A DNA stretch of 28,425 bases from JAGOPO01 sp038065515 (GCA_038065515.1 JBBTQV010000015.1:1-28425); one strand, 5' to 3'. Shown: positions 6,821 through 15,379, counted from the stretch's first letter. Notes: generated by a model from the sequence alone, not told the origin. Translations and numbers: made by a program.

Positions 6821-7548
6821 TTGCCAAGTACGGGACGCTGTTCTACGCGCTACTCGCTCTGATTCTCTTGGTGAGCAAGGTGGCGCTCCATGATGCGAAC
6901 CTCATGGTATCGGCGCTTCTGTGGACCGGAGTTTTCGCGCTGTTACTCCACATCCCCGGTGTGCGTCCGTTGGCTGTGTGTATTGCAGGCAGTGGAGCCT
7001 TCGTTCTCGGCATGATCATCACTTCGATGGTCGCCGGGGATTGGGAGGTGACTCACCGCATCGCATCGACTTGTGTTCTCACCCCCTGGGGCGATTTGCA
7101 CAGCCATCACGGCCTCAAGGGCGCACTGGTTGTCGCGATTCACTTGGCGGTGTTTCTCGCCATCCGGCGCGCATCGGAGGAAGCGCGTCCAGGAGTCATC
7201 CGCCTGTGCGGGCGCCGGATCGGCCGTGCCGCAACATGGCTTATCATCGCGGCCGTGCTCATGGCCCCGTTCGTTGTACGCGAGGGACAGCGTTACGGAG
7301 CTACGCAGTCGATGTTCAGCGACACACTCTGTTATGGTCTGTATCTCTTTCTGCTCGGGGCAGTATGCCGTGAGGGGCACATCGGACGGCTCTGGTTCAA
7401 GACTTTCTTCGCAACCAGTTTCGGTATGGCTCTCGCGGTCTTCGTCTCCGCCGGGTTCGAGTTCACCCGAGAGATGGTCAACGGCGGGAAGACGCCGGCC
7501 ACCCTCATTCTGTGGCACGCCGAAGGCGATCCAGCCTGTCATCCGTAG
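6817..7548 (+). CDS. Multi-pass membrane protein of the propeller operon
   Basis: A 243-aa protein with about seven hydrophobic segments, roughly at residues 5-23, 30-46, 50-71, 100-117, 137-154, 168-186 and 193-215. A loop between segments 3 and 4 carries the His-rich motif WGDLHSHHG. The C-terminal tail, WHAEGDPACHP, also has His and Cys. The frame is open upstream, but ATG 6817 was chosen because it overlaps the propeller gene's stop in an ATGA junction, indicating translational coupling. His clusters facing the same compartment could bind metal or heme. No family is recognised. Confidence 0.65.
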   Translation: MIAKYGTLFYALLALILLVSKVALHDANLMVSALLWTGVFALLLHIPGVRPLAVCIAGSGAFVLGMIITSMVAGDWEVTHRIASTCVLTPWGDLHSHHGLKGALVVAIHLAVFLAIRRASEEARPGVIRLCGRRIGRAATWLIIAAVLMAPFVVREGQRYGATQSMFSDTLCYGLYLFLLGAVCREGHIGRLWFKTFFATSFGMALAVFVSAGFEFTREMVNGGKTPATLILWHAEGDPACHP

Positions 7549-7564
7549 GTAAGGAGGAAGTTCC

Positions 7565-8179
7565 TTGCTTATCAACGAATGGTCGACAGGTGCCACAGAT
7601 GCAATACTTGCCACAGTATGTCTGGTGCTCGCCCATCGCATCAAACAGCGATGCATCACCGAGACACCGGCAGTATTGAATATTGCGCGGTCCCTGGCGC
7701 TTTGCGGCGTCGCGGCGTTCATCGGCGGAGTGCGGCATGGTTTTGCACCACAGTTGTCCGAAATCGCATACGCATGCGCATGGTACTCCAGTTACCTGTT
7801 CATCATGATGTCGGGTACGCTCATGCTCTGGAGTATCCTGTGCGGCCTCGTGGGCAATCCGCGCTATCACCGAATGCTTGGCGCATTCTGCCTGTTCAAA
7901 CTGGCGATGTGCGGTCTCTGGTTTCTCAAAGATGCCGATGCGATGTGGGTCGCGGTTTCCTGGGGTCTCGATATCGTTTTTATCGGCGCGTTCAGTGCCG
8001 CGAAAACGCATCACCCCGCTTGCCGGTGGCTGATAGCCGGTGCGGCAGGGAGCCTCGTTGCGGGACTCATTCAGTGCGGATGGCTCGTCGGCATCGTCGG
8101 GCCGCTTAACAACGATCTGTTCCATCTCTTGCAGATTCCGGCGGTGTATGCGTTTTACGCGGCTGCGCTTGTTCTGTAA
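7565..8179 (+). CDS. Seven-helix membrane protein (DUF6962/CREST-like pattern)
   Basis: A 204-aa protein of seven predicted helices. Conserved-looking polar residues inside helices are GGVRHGF in the second segment and NNDLFHLLQ at the start of the last. This H-G ... N-D-x-x-H-x-x-Q pattern resembles, from memory, the uncharacterised 7TM family DUF6962 and more loosely the CREST hydrolase superfamily. I have not verified either match. The start is TTG 7565, set by AAGGAGG at 7551-7557 with 7-nt spacing. It is the last gene of the operon, 16 nt after the previous stop and followed by a strong terminator. Confidence 0.6.
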   Translation: MLINEWSTGATDAILATVCLVLAHRIKQRCITETPAVLNIARSLALCGVAAFIGGVRHGFAPQLSEIAYACAWYSSYLFIMMSGTLMLWSILCGLVGNPRYHRMLGAFCLFKLAMCGLWFLKDADAMWVAVSWGLDIVFIGAFSAAKTHHPACRWLIAGAAGSLVAGLIQCGWLVGIVGPLNNDLFHLLQIPAVYAFYAAALVL

Positions 8180-8198
8180 CACTTCCGAAAACCGTTCC

Positions 8199-8238
8199 GA
8201 CCCCTTTGTGACGCATCACAAAGGGGTCTTCTTTTTTT
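8199..8238 (+). terminator. Terminator of the propeller operon
   Basis: A 13-bp perfect stem GACCCCTTTGTGA / TCACAAAGGGGTC with a CGCA loop, followed by TTCTTTTTTT. It closes the three-gene unit and separates it from alaS. Confidence 0.92.
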
Positions 8239-8264
8239 GCGTATATTTCGATACCATACGAGGA

Positions 8265-10028
8265 ATGACTCACACGGAACTTCGCAAACTATTCCTTGAT
8301 TTCTTCCGCTCCAAGGGACATGCGGTCGTTCCGTCGGCTCCTTTGGTGCCCGTCAATGACCCGACGGTGCTGTTCACCACCGCGGGCATGCACCCGCTCG
8401 TGCCGTATTTGTTGGGCGAACCCCATCCGGCGGGAACGCGCATCGCCAATGTGCAAAAGTGCATCCGCACCGGCGATATTGATGAGGTTGGCGACGATAC
8501 GCATCTCACTTTTTTTGAAATGCTGGGCAACTGGTCGCTGGGCGACTACTTCAAAAAAGATGCCGTCGCGTGGAGCTACGAATTCCTGACTTCTCCCAAA
8601 TGGCTCAACATTCCCGTCCAACGGCTAGCATTTACCTGTTTTGCGGGCGACGACGGCGCACCGAAAGACGAAGAAGCCGCTACGCTCTGGAAATCATTGG
8701 GCATCCCGGATTCGCGCATTGCGTTTCTGGGACGCGATGCGAACTGGTGGGGACCTGCCGGCCAGACCGGCCCCTGCGGTCCGGACACCGAGATGTTTTA
8801 TTGGATAGACAACGATATACCCGCGCCGCAGCAGTTTGACCCGTCCGATGCGCGTTGGGTGGAAATCTGGAACGATGTGTTCATGCAGTATCGCAAAACG
8901 GAATCGGGCGCTTTTGAACTGCTCGCAAAACCGAATGTGGATACCGGCATGGGTCTGGAGCGCACGCTGACGGTGCTGGACGGCAAAATATCGGTCTATG
9001 ACACCGAATTATTCCTGCCCCTTATTGCCGCACTGAAATCACAGCAGACCATCGAGCACGGCAACACCACGCGTTTTCTGCGCATCATCGCGGACCATAT
9101 GCGTGCGTCGGCGTTTATCATCACCGACGGTGTGGAGCCTTCCAACAAAGACCGCGGGTATGTTCTGCGACGCCTCCTGCGCCGCTCTCTGGTGTATGCA
9201 AAACAATTGGGCATGCACGCGGGCTGGTATACGCCGTTTATCGGGGCACTTCTGTCGGTCATGGGTGGGGCGTATCCGGAATTGATGGCCAACGAAGACA
9301 CTATCGGGCGCGTCATCGTCACCGAAGGCGACAAATTCGGAAAGACGCTCGACAAAGGACTTAAGGAATTCGAAAAACTGCAAACAGTTGACGGCACCGC
9401 CGCGTTCAATCTCTATCAGACCTACGGGTTTCCATGGGAGCTTACCCATGAGCTCACACTGGCACGCGGCATGCAGGTAGAAAAATCGCAATTTGAAGCG
9501 GAATTTACCAAGCACAAAGATCTTTCCCGTACCGCTTCAGCCGGCACCTTCAAAGGCGGGCTGGCCGATCATTCCGAAATCGTGGTGCGGTACCATACGG
9601 TCACCCATCTGATGCACAAGGCGTTGCGCGATGTGTTGGGTGCGCATGTCATACAGAAGGGCAGTAACATCAACGCCGAACGCACACGATTTGATTTCTC
9701 GCATCCCGCCAAGATGACACCGGAAGAAATCGCGAAAGTCGAATCGCTGGTGAGCGGCTGGATCCGGCGCGATCTGCCGGTGACACGGGAGATGATGTCA
9801 AAGGAAAAAGCACTTCAGTTGGATGCACTCGGTGCATTTGGCGAGAAATACGGCGATACCGTTTCCGTGTATACTGTCAGCGACCCCGCAACAGGTGAGG
9901 TTATCAGCCGGGAGTTCTGTGGCGGCCCGCATATTACTCGCACAGGCGAAATCGGTGGGACATTCAAGATCATCAAAGAGGAGGCGGTCTCCGCAGGCGT
10001 TCGTCGTATCAAAGCCGTTATTCAATAA
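8265..10028 (+). CDS. alaS: Alanyl-tRNA synthetase, short form without C-Ala domain
   Basis: A 587-aa class II synthetase that charges tRNA-Ala. Motif 2 region LTFFEMLGNWSLGDYFKK, the specificity segment GPAGQTGPCGPD and motif 3 DTGMGLERTL are intact. The editing domain carries its zinc ligands H444-x3-H448 (HTVTH) and C552-x3-H556 (CGGPH). The protein ends just after that domain at GVRRIKAVIQ. The C-terminal DHHA1/C-Ala region that takes E. coli AlaRS to about 875 aa is absent, and nothing resembling it follows. The open frame extends upstream to 8040, but the upstream part covers the previous gene and its terminator. ATG 8265 matches the family N-terminus, and a possible -10 (TACCAT, 8252-8257) lies 7 nt before it. 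Confidence 0.95.
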   Translation: MTHTELRKLFLDFFRSKGHAVVPSAPLVPVNDPTVLFTTAGMHPLVPYLLGEPHPAGTRIANVQKCIRTGDIDEVGDDTHLTFFEMLGNWSLGDYFKKDAVAWSYEFLTSPKWLNIPVQRLAFTCFAGDDGAPKDEEAATLWKSLGIPDSRIAFLGRDANWWGPAGQTGPCGPDTEMFYWIDNDIPAPQQFDPSDARWVEIWNDVFMQYRKTESGAFELLAKPNVDTGMGLERTLTVLDGKISVYDTELFLPLIAALKSQQTIEHGNTTRFLRIIADHMRASAFIITDGVEPSNKDRGYVLRRLLRRSLVYAKQLGMHAGWYTPFIGALLSVMGGAYPELMANEDTIGRVIVTEGDKFGKTLDKGLKEFEKLQTVDGTAAFNLYQTYGFPWELTHELTLARGMQVEKSQFEAEFTKHKDLSRTASAGTFKGGLADHSEIVVRYHTVTHLMHKALRDVLGAHVIQKGSNINAERTRFDFSHPAKMTPEEIAKVESLVSGWIRRDLPVTREMMSKEKALQLDALGAFGEKYGDTVSVYTVSDPATGEVISREFCGGPHITRTGEIGGTFKIIKEEAVSAGVRRIKAVIQ

Positions 10029-10438
10029 TGAACATACAGCCTCATTTTATTATCATGTGTCGCGAAGCGTTTTTGGCCGCAGGAACAAATAACCTTAACC
10101 TCATCAATGTGTTCACCAAGATTAATGCTGACGAGTTTCCGTTCATGTACACGCGCTTCGCGCTTGTGGTGAACTTCGATATCAATATGGGTGGCAATCA
10201 TATTTTGCATACCGATGTGTTGGACTCGTCTGGAAAGCAGATTGCGCGCACTGATTTACCGGTGACCACTCATGCCGGAAATTGGCAGGTCATTGCGAAT
10301 TTTGAACAGATGCAGTTTTCAGCGCCCGGCACCTATTCGTTCCTGTTGTCGCTGGATGGTGTGTCGCTCGGTTCCCGCACACTTGAAGTGAAGCCGATTT
10401 TTTCTCCGTCTTCCGGCCATAAAACCGCAATCGCATGA
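10028..10438 (+). CDS. DUF6941-like beta-sandwich protein
   Basis: A 136-aa protein. The opening PHFIIMCREAFLAAGTNNLNLINVFTKI and the later YTRFALVVNFD and GNHILHTDVLDSSGKQI resemble the small cytosolic DUF6941 family. Members of that family begin with a short strand, a C-(D/R) motif and a G-x-x-N/L-x-L-I-G/N-V-F turn. The match is from memory. Function is unknown. It overlaps alaS by one base (TAATG) and the next gene by four (ATGA), so it should be translated from the alaS transcript. Confidence 0.65.
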   Translation: MNIQPHFIIMCREAFLAAGTNNLNLINVFTKINADEFPFMYTRFALVVNFDINMGGNHILHTDVLDSSGKQIARTDLPVTTHAGNWQVIANFEQMQFSAPGTYSFLLSLDGVSLGSRTLEVKPIFSPSSGHKTAIA

Positions 10439-10860
10439 ATACAGAACAGGCACCCCTCGACAATTCCGAACAGAAGCCCGGCCGCAACGCGCCTCTCGAT
10501 GCGATGTCGAGGTGGTATGAGCATCGCATCGACGAGATTGTACCGAAGGATCTGAACAACTTCCATTTGTGGATGCCTTTTTCAAAATATGTCGAACAGT
10601 TCAATGCATTTCCGGATATTTTGGACAAACCTCGCATCATGGATTCTTTGCACTTACATTCCTCGAAGTGGGCTGCTCAAACCGGCCGCCAGTTCATACA
10701 GACTATCAGTGATGCAGTCGATACGATTCCAGGACTGCGTGAACGCATTGAAGAGATGCAAAAGCGCGGTGCACAGCCCCAAGAACAGCACTCGCATCTT
10801 ATCGAACTGTATAAATTGTTGCGGCGCCAAGGATACAGTCACTACGACCTGGTGGCTTGA
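10435..10860 (+). CDS. Hypothetical protein, 141 aa
   Basis: Not recognised. A hydrophilic, mostly helical protein with no signal peptide or membrane segment. Residues 1-25 are Pro/Asn/Glu-rich and likely disordered. The rest has amphipathic helices such as LRERIEEMQKRG and HLIELYKLLRRQGYSHYDLV. It starts in an ATGA overlap with the DUF6941-like gene and ends before a strong terminator, making it the last gene of the alaS operon. Confidence 0.6.
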   Translation: MNTEQAPLDNSEQKPGRNAPLDAMSRWYEHRIDEIVPKDLNNFHLWMPFSKYVEQFNAFPDILDKPRIMDSLHLHSSKWAAQTGRQFIQTISDAVDTIPGLRERIEEMQKRGAQPQEQHSHLIELYKLLRRQGYSHYDLVA

Positions 10861-10892
10861 CACGACAAAGGACTTCTTCCGTTAGCGCCTCA

Positions 10893-10920
10893 CGCCCCGC
10901 ACACGCGGGGCGCTCTTTTT
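10893..10920 (+). terminator. Terminator of the alaS operon
   Basis: An 8-bp GC-only stem CGCCCCGC / GCGGGGCG with an ACAC loop, followed by CTCTTTTT. The last T of the tract is also the first base of the extended -10 of the next gene. Confidence 0.88.
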
Positions 10921-10928
10921 GATATACT
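10920..10928 (+). promoter_or_regulatory. Extended -10 promoter, leaderless type
   Basis: TGA followed by TATACT (10923-10928) ends 6 nt before ATG 10935. It abuts the preceding terminator, leaving no room for an upstream -35 that is not inside the hairpin. No Shine-Dalgarno sequence is present. Confidence 0.6.
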
Positions 10929-10934
10929 ACACCT

Positions 10935-11927
10935 ATGACCCACGGATTCTGGGAACAACTGAAGAAGCCATTTTCGGTGCTGGCGCCGATGGCGGATGTC
11001 ACCGATGTCGCATTCCGGTCTGTTGTCGCGCAATGCGGACGGCCCGATGTGTTCTACACCGAATTTGTATCCGCACATGGTTTGGCATCTGCGGGACGCC
11101 AGCGGCTACTGCTCGATTTGGCGCTGACCGACAGCGACCACCCGATAGTGGCGCAATTCTTCGGCACAAAACCCGAACATCTCTACGAGGCGGGAAAGCT
11201 CGCGCGCGAGCTTGGATTCGACGGCGTTGACATCAACATGGGTTGTCCCGACCGCACCATCATGAAACAGGGTGCAGGCGCGGCACTGATGAAAACGCCG
11301 GAGCTCGCGGCAGACCTGATACACGCGCTCCGCGACGGCTCGTCGTCCGCCAGTCGGCGGATTCCCGTCGCCGTCAAGACGCGATTAGGGTTGTACAGCA
11401 CAAACGAGACGGATGCGTGGTTGGAAGTGATATTGCATGCGAAGCCGGATGTACTCGTGGTGCACGGCCGGACCGTGAAAGAAGCGAGTAAAGTTGCCGC
11501 ACATTGGGACATCATCGGCCGCGCCGCGGCAATGGCACACGACGGGGAAGTGCTCTGTGTCGGCAACGGCGATATCGTGAATGCATCGCAGGGCGTTGCA
11601 TTGTGCGCACAGTGGGGAACAGACGGCTTTATGGTCGGTCGCGGTATCTTTCAGAACCCGTGGCTTTTTAGTGCGCACGGTGAATCCGAACATACCCCAC
11701 ATAAACGCCTACACCTATTGCTCACGCACACCAATGCATGGATGCGACAGTGGGGTGGTGTGAAATCATTCGATTTCATGAAAAAGTTTTACAAAGTGTA
11801 TGTGTCCGGCTGGCCGGGTGCGGCGAATCTGCGCGCGCAATTGATGGAACAAAAAGGCGCGGAACAAGTTCGCGCCATCGTCACCGAGTATCTGCAAAAA
11901 GGAACGCCCACCGCAACTGCGCGGTAG
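10935..11927 (+). CDS. tRNA-dihydrouridine synthase
   Basis: A 330-aa FMN-dependent TIM-barrel enzyme that reduces uridine to dihydrouridine in tRNA D-loops. Signatures are VLAPMADVTDVAFR at the first strand, the catalytic Cys104 in VDINMGCPDRTIMKQGAGA, VAVKTRLG, VVHGRT, and the FMN phosphate loops CVGNGDI and GFMVGRGIFQNPW. A helical C-terminal domain follows. Length is normal for bacterial Dus proteins. Which positions it modifies cannot be read from the sequence, so no subfamily symbol is given. The start has a -10 box 6 nt upstream and no leader. Confidence 0.94.
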   Translation: MTHGFWEQLKKPFSVLAPMADVTDVAFRSVVAQCGRPDVFYTEFVSAHGLASAGRQRLLLDLALTDSDHPIVAQFFGTKPEHLYEAGKLARELGFDGVDINMGCPDRTIMKQGAGAALMKTPELAADLIHALRDGSSSASRRIPVAVKTRLGLYSTNETDAWLEVILHAKPDVLVVHGRTVKEASKVAAHWDIIGRAAAMAHDGEVLCVGNGDIVNASQGVALCAQWGTDGFMVGRGIFQNPWLFSAHGESEHTPHKRLHLLLTHTNAWMRQWGGVKSFDFMKKFYKVYVSGWPGAANLRAQLMEQKGAEQVRAIVTEYLQKGTPTATAR

Positions 11928-11948
11928 GCGTGGGAAGGACGGAAAGCG

Positions 11949-12176
11949 CTAATTGTCATCGCCTCCGTCGTCGTACGCCCAGTCGTCGTTTTGAACATCC
12001 CAGCCATCGTACTCGTCGAGGCCGTAGCGGAGAGGGTCGCAGAGCGAGGCCTCCTCGGCATCCGCTTCGGTATCGCCGGGAAGCTGAACTTTGCCGGTTG
12101 CCAGTGCAATGTCCAGTTTGGTGAGCGGCACGAACCGCGAACTGCGGGAAGAACTACACGCCATCGAACTTGCCAT
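11949..12176 (-). CDS. Small acidic protein, 75 aa
   Basis: Not recognised. The start ATG at 12174-12176 has GGAGG 5 nt upstream on the minus strand. It is preceded by a good promoter, so this is likely a real gene. The N-terminus is Ser-rich (MASSMACSSSRSSRF), the middle has PLTKLDIALATGKVQLPG, and the last 20 residues are extremely acidic (DVQNDDWAYDDGGDDN). No membrane segment is visible. It lies between Dus and the helicase gene on the opposite strand, convergent with dus. The TAG stop is 21 nt from the dus stop. Confidence 0.55.
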   Translation of the reverse strand: MASSMACSSSRSSRFVPLTKLDIALATGKVQLPGDTEADAEEASLCDPLRYGLDEYDGWDVQNDDWAYDDGGDDN

Positions 12177-12193
12177 ACCTACCTCCAAACCTA

Positions 12194-12222
12194 ATTATAG
12201 CACGATTCATGGATTATTACAA
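12194..12222 (-). promoter_or_regulatory. Promoter of the acidic small protein gene
   Basis: On the minus strand TTGTAA (12217-12222), a 17-nt gap, then TATAAT (12194-12199) preceded by TGC. This is a complete extended promoter, and here a Shine-Dalgarno leader follows. Confidence 0.7.
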
Positions 12223-12243
12223 GGCTTAGCATATTGCCCAAAA

Positions 12244-12252
12244 TGCTACACT
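12244..12252 (+). promoter_or_regulatory. Extended -10 promoter of the helicase-nuclease gene
   Basis: TGC-TACACT ends 8 nt before ATG 12261. It argues for that start over an ATG at 12234, which lies upstream of the box. No -35 and no Shine-Dalgarno are visible. It is divergent from the minus-strand promoter about 45 nt away. Confidence 0.55.
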
Positions 12253-12260
12253 TTGCATAT

Positions 12261-15254
12261 ATGCCGACTACCGAACAGTTCGATACACTCTACGCACAGC
12301 TCAACGCCCGCCAACGCGAGGCCGTTGATGCCATCGACGGTCCGGTGATGGTGATTGCGGGGCCGGGGACGGGCAAGACCAAAATTCTGACTCTGCGTAT
12401 CGCGAATATCTTAGCCCGTACCGACACGCCGCCGGAGGCGATTTTGGCACTGACTTTCACCGAATCGGGTGCTTCGGAGATGAAAGGCAGACTTGCAGAC
12501 ATCATCGGACACGATGCATACCGCGTAACCGTCACGACTTTTCATTCGTTCTGCAATGACATCATTCAGGGATACCCCGAATCATTCGGCCCGCTGGCAG
12601 GTGCGGCCTCAATGACCGAAGCGGATCAGGCGGTCATTCTGCAGGAGCTGATTGATTCCACGGCAGGTTTGGACCTGTTGCGGCCGGTGAACGCCCCCGA
12701 CCTGTATCTCAAAGCGGTATTGGGAAGCATTAACACGCTTAAACGAGAGGGCGTGACGCCGGAACGCCTTGTCGCCATCGCAGATACTGAAAGCGAATCG
12801 GTTTTGTCCGCTGAAGATCTCTACCACGAGAAGGGTGCCTATAAAGGAAAGATGAAAGGTGATTATGCCGAAGCGCTGAAGCAATCCGCTAAACTCACCG
12901 AACTGGCCGCACTCTACGGGGCGTACCAAGACACCCTGCGTTCGCGCAGGTTGTACGACTACAGCGACATGGTGATGGAGGTCGCCCGCGCACTGGAGAG
13001 TGACGAACAATTGCGCCTGATGTTGCAGGAGCGGCATCAGTACATTCTCGTCGATGAACACCAGGATACGAACAACGCACAGAACCGTGTCATCGAATTG
13101 CTGGCATCGTTCTGGGAGAAGCCGAACCTGTTCGTCGTCGGCGACGCCAAGCAGGCCATCTACCGCTTTCAGGGTGCATCGTTGGAGAACTTTTTATACT
13201 TTAAGGGATTGTACAAGGATGTGAAACTCATCGAGCTGGAGCACAACTACCGTTCGAGCCAGCTCATCCTCGACGCCGCACAGGGGATACGGCCGTCAGC
13301 GGGTGAAGGCCTGCAATCGCAGACACGACACGAAAACGCCCCCATCCGCTTGTTGTCGTTGAGTACACCCGAAGCGCAGTACTACACCGTTGCCCGCGCG
13401 ATTCTGCATCAACTTGAATCGGGTGTAGCACCGGAAGAAATCGCCGTGCTGTACCGCGATAACGCAGACGGACAATCACTTGCTCAATTTCTCGACCGTC
13501 TCGCGGTGCCGTACGGCATGACGGCGCAGGCCGATGCGCTTACCGACCCGCATCTGCATCAGCTTATCCTCATTCTGGATGTTCTGCGACAGTTCGGAGA
13601 AGCGGCGCCGCTCTACGAAATGCTGCACGCGCCGGTACTGGCTGTCGAACCGCTCGACTTGTACAAACTGATGGAGTTCTGTCGTAAAGGCCGCAATCCG
13701 TACGATGTGCTACGCGCTCCCGCACTGATGCATGAAGCGGGCATTGACGGCGCGGTGCGTCTTCAGCAGTTGGCGGCACAACTGGGGGCATGGTCGCGCG
13801 CCGCATCCCAACCGCAGGCGGCGGATGCGCTGGAACAGGTAGTGCGAGAGTCGGGCGTGCTGGCTGCCATCGTTGCCGGCGAACAAGCTCCCGATTCGCT
13901 CGCGAAATTACACGCGCTCTACGATATGCTCCGCGCGCATGTACAGCGCGATCGCACCCTGACACTCTCAAAGTTCGCGGCGCATCTGGAATTTCTGCGC
14001 TCCCGCGGTATCGCGGTCACCGCGGGTACGGGCGGCATGCTTCCCGGTCGCGTCCGCCTGATGACGGCGCACAAAAGCAAGGGCCTCGAGTTCGATTTCG
14101 TATATCTTATCGATTGCGCGGACGGTCACTGGGGGACCCGCACGCGCCGACAGCTCATCAAGCTTCCCCAATCGGTATTCCTTAAAGCAGGAGCACCGCT
14201 GATTGCGCAGGAGACTGATGACGAAGAGCGAAATCTCTTTTATGTGGCACTCACACGCGCGCGTCGCGAGATTGTTATCACGATAAGCCAGACGAACAAC
14301 GACGGCGGGCAGCTGCTCCCTGCGCGCTACATCGCCGATATCCGCCCCGCTCTGCTGACGCGTCCCGATACCGCACTGTACGAACAGGAATGGGCATCAA
14401 ATAGTGCGATCCGTTTTGAAAAACCACAAACGCGGATTCCGCAGAGCTCCGACATCGCGTATCTCAACGAGCTGTTTATCAAACAGGGTCTCTCGGTGAC
14501 AGCCCTGAACCACTATCTTTCGTGTCCGTGGAGTTATTTCTATACCAGTCTCCTGCGTATTCCGGAGGCGCCGTCATTTGCGCTGATGTACGGAAACGCA
14601 GTCGACCGCGCGCTCACGGAATACTTTGACCGCCTGGCAGCGGGGATGAAGGGCTCACGGGAAAATCTCGTCGAATTATTCGAACAGTTTATCACGCATC
14701 AACCGTTGCAGGCCGCCGACCTGCAGACAGCGCTCGCGCGCGGGCGCAAAGCACTCGAGGGTTACTACAACGCCTACAGCGCATCGTGGAAGGACAATGT
14801 CATCAACCAGATGCGCATACCGGCCGTTACTATCGACGACACCGTCACCCTAAACGGCAAAATTGATAAGGTAGAACTGCTTGATGCCTCCGACGCCGTA
14901 TTGGTAACCGACTACAAAACGGGCAAACCGAAAAGCCGCGCCCACATTTCGGGCACGGTGAAAGACGGCGATGGCAACTACCTCCGCCAATTGGTATTCT
15001 ACAAATTACTGCTGGATCGCTGGCAGGGTGGTAAGTACCGCATGAGCAAGGGCATTATCGATTTCGTGGAACCCGATGCTCGCGGAAAATATAGACGCGA
15101 AGAGTTTGTAATCGCGCCCGCGCAAGTCAAGGAATTAGAAGAGACCATCCGGCGCGTGGCGAGGGAGATACTGTCATTGGCATTCTGGAATACACGGTGC
15201 ACCGACCGCGACTGTCCGTACTGCGCTCTCCGTAATCTGATGGAAAATAAATAG
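12261..15254 (+). CDS. UvrD/PcrA-type SF1 helicase fused to a PD-(D/E)XK nuclease with a Cys cluster
   Basis: A 997-aa protein. Helicase motifs in order: Walker A GPGTGKT (residues 34-40), motif II DEHQD (265-269), motif III VVGDAKQAIYRFQGA, motif IV LEHNYRSS, motif V LMTAHKSKGLEFD and motif VI FYVALTRARRE. From about residue 745 a RecB/AddB-type nuclease follows, LSVTALNHYLSCPWSYFY ... DYKTGK with D884 and K886 as catalytic residues. Four Cys frame it, C755 and C980-x4-C985-x2-C988, as in Fe-S nucleases of the AddB/Cas4 type. It probably processes DNA ends in recombination repair, a single-chain substitute for AddAB/RecBCD. That role is inferred. Confidence 0.9.
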   Translation: MPTTEQFDTLYAQLNARQREAVDAIDGPVMVIAGPGTGKTKILTLRIANILARTDTPPEAILALTFTESGASEMKGRLADIIGHDAYRVTVTTFHSFCNDIIQGYPESFGPLAGAASMTEADQAVILQELIDSTAGLDLLRPVNAPDLYLKAVLGSINTLKREGVTPERLVAIADTESESVLSAEDLYHEKGAYKGKMKGDYAEALKQSAKLTELAALYGAYQDTLRSRRLYDYSDMVMEVARALESDEQLRLMLQERHQYILVDEHQDTNNAQNRVIELLASFWEKPNLFVVGDAKQAIYRFQGASLENFLYFKGLYKDVKLIELEHNYRSSQLILDAAQGIRPSAGEGLQSQTRHENAPIRLLSLSTPEAQYYTVARAILHQLESGVAPEEIAVLYRDNADGQSLAQFLDRLAVPYGMTAQADALTDPHLHQLILILDVLRQFGEAAPLYEMLHAPVLAVEPLDLYKLMEFCRKGRNPYDVLRAPALMHEAGIDGAVRLQQLAAQLGAWSRAASQPQAADALEQVVRESGVLAAIVAGEQAPDSLAKLHALYDMLRAHVQRDRTLTLSKFAAHLEFLRSRGIAVTAGTGGMLPGRVRLMTAHKSKGLEFDFVYLIDCADGHWGTRTRRQLIKLPQSVFLKAGAPLIAQETDDEERNLFYVALTRARREIVITISQTNNDGGQLLPARYIADIRPALLTRPDTALYEQEWASNSAIRFEKPQTRIPQSSDIAYLNELFIKQGLSVTALNHYLSCPWSYFYTSLLRIPEAPSFALMYGNAVDRALTEYFDRLAAGMKGSRENLVELFEQFITHQPLQAADLQTALARGRKALEGYYNAYSASWKDNVINQMRIPAVTIDDTVTLNGKIDKVELLDASDAVLVTDYKTGKPKSRAHISGTVKDGDGNYLRQLVFYKLLLDRWQGGKYRMSKGIIDFVEPDARGKYRREEFVIAPAQVKELEETIRRVAREILSLAFWNTRCTDRDCPYCALRNLMENK

Positions 15255-15260
15255 CCCGTT

Positions 15261-15272
15261 CCGCCTAGGCGG
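15261..15272. repeat. 12-bp perfect GC-rich palindrome
   Basis: CCGCCTAGGCGG lies 6 nt after the helicase stop. No T-tract follows, so it is not a standard terminator. It resembles two other small palindromes, at 17666-17681 and 17733-17746. Confidence 0.5.
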
Positions 15273-15321
15273 GGTGGGGAGTGGAGGAAGCAGCGGCGAA
15301 GCAGCAGAGGGATGGAGCAAC

Positions 15322-15358
15322 AAAAAGACAAGGCCCGGCGTTGTATGAACACCGGGCC
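15322..15358 (-). terminator. Terminator of the 57-aa membrane protein gene
   Basis: On the minus strand the stem GGCCCGG / CCGGGCC extends by GTT / AAC across a T-G wobble, and is followed by TTGTCTTTTTG. It sits 21 nt after the minus-strand stop at 15380. Confidence 0.85.
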
Positions 15359-15379
15359 GCAGAGACGGAAACGCTTCTT

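Noticed and set aside
6943..8182. Two long minus-strand open frames opposite the two membrane-protein genes
   Set aside because: The plus-strand frames have coupled starts, Shine-Dalgarno sites and clear membrane segments. The minus frames are Arg/His/Glu-rich shadows typical of GC-rich antisense frames.
8040..8264. N-terminal extension of alaS in the open frame
   Set aside because: It would cover the end of the previous gene and its strong terminator. The family N-terminus starts at 8265.
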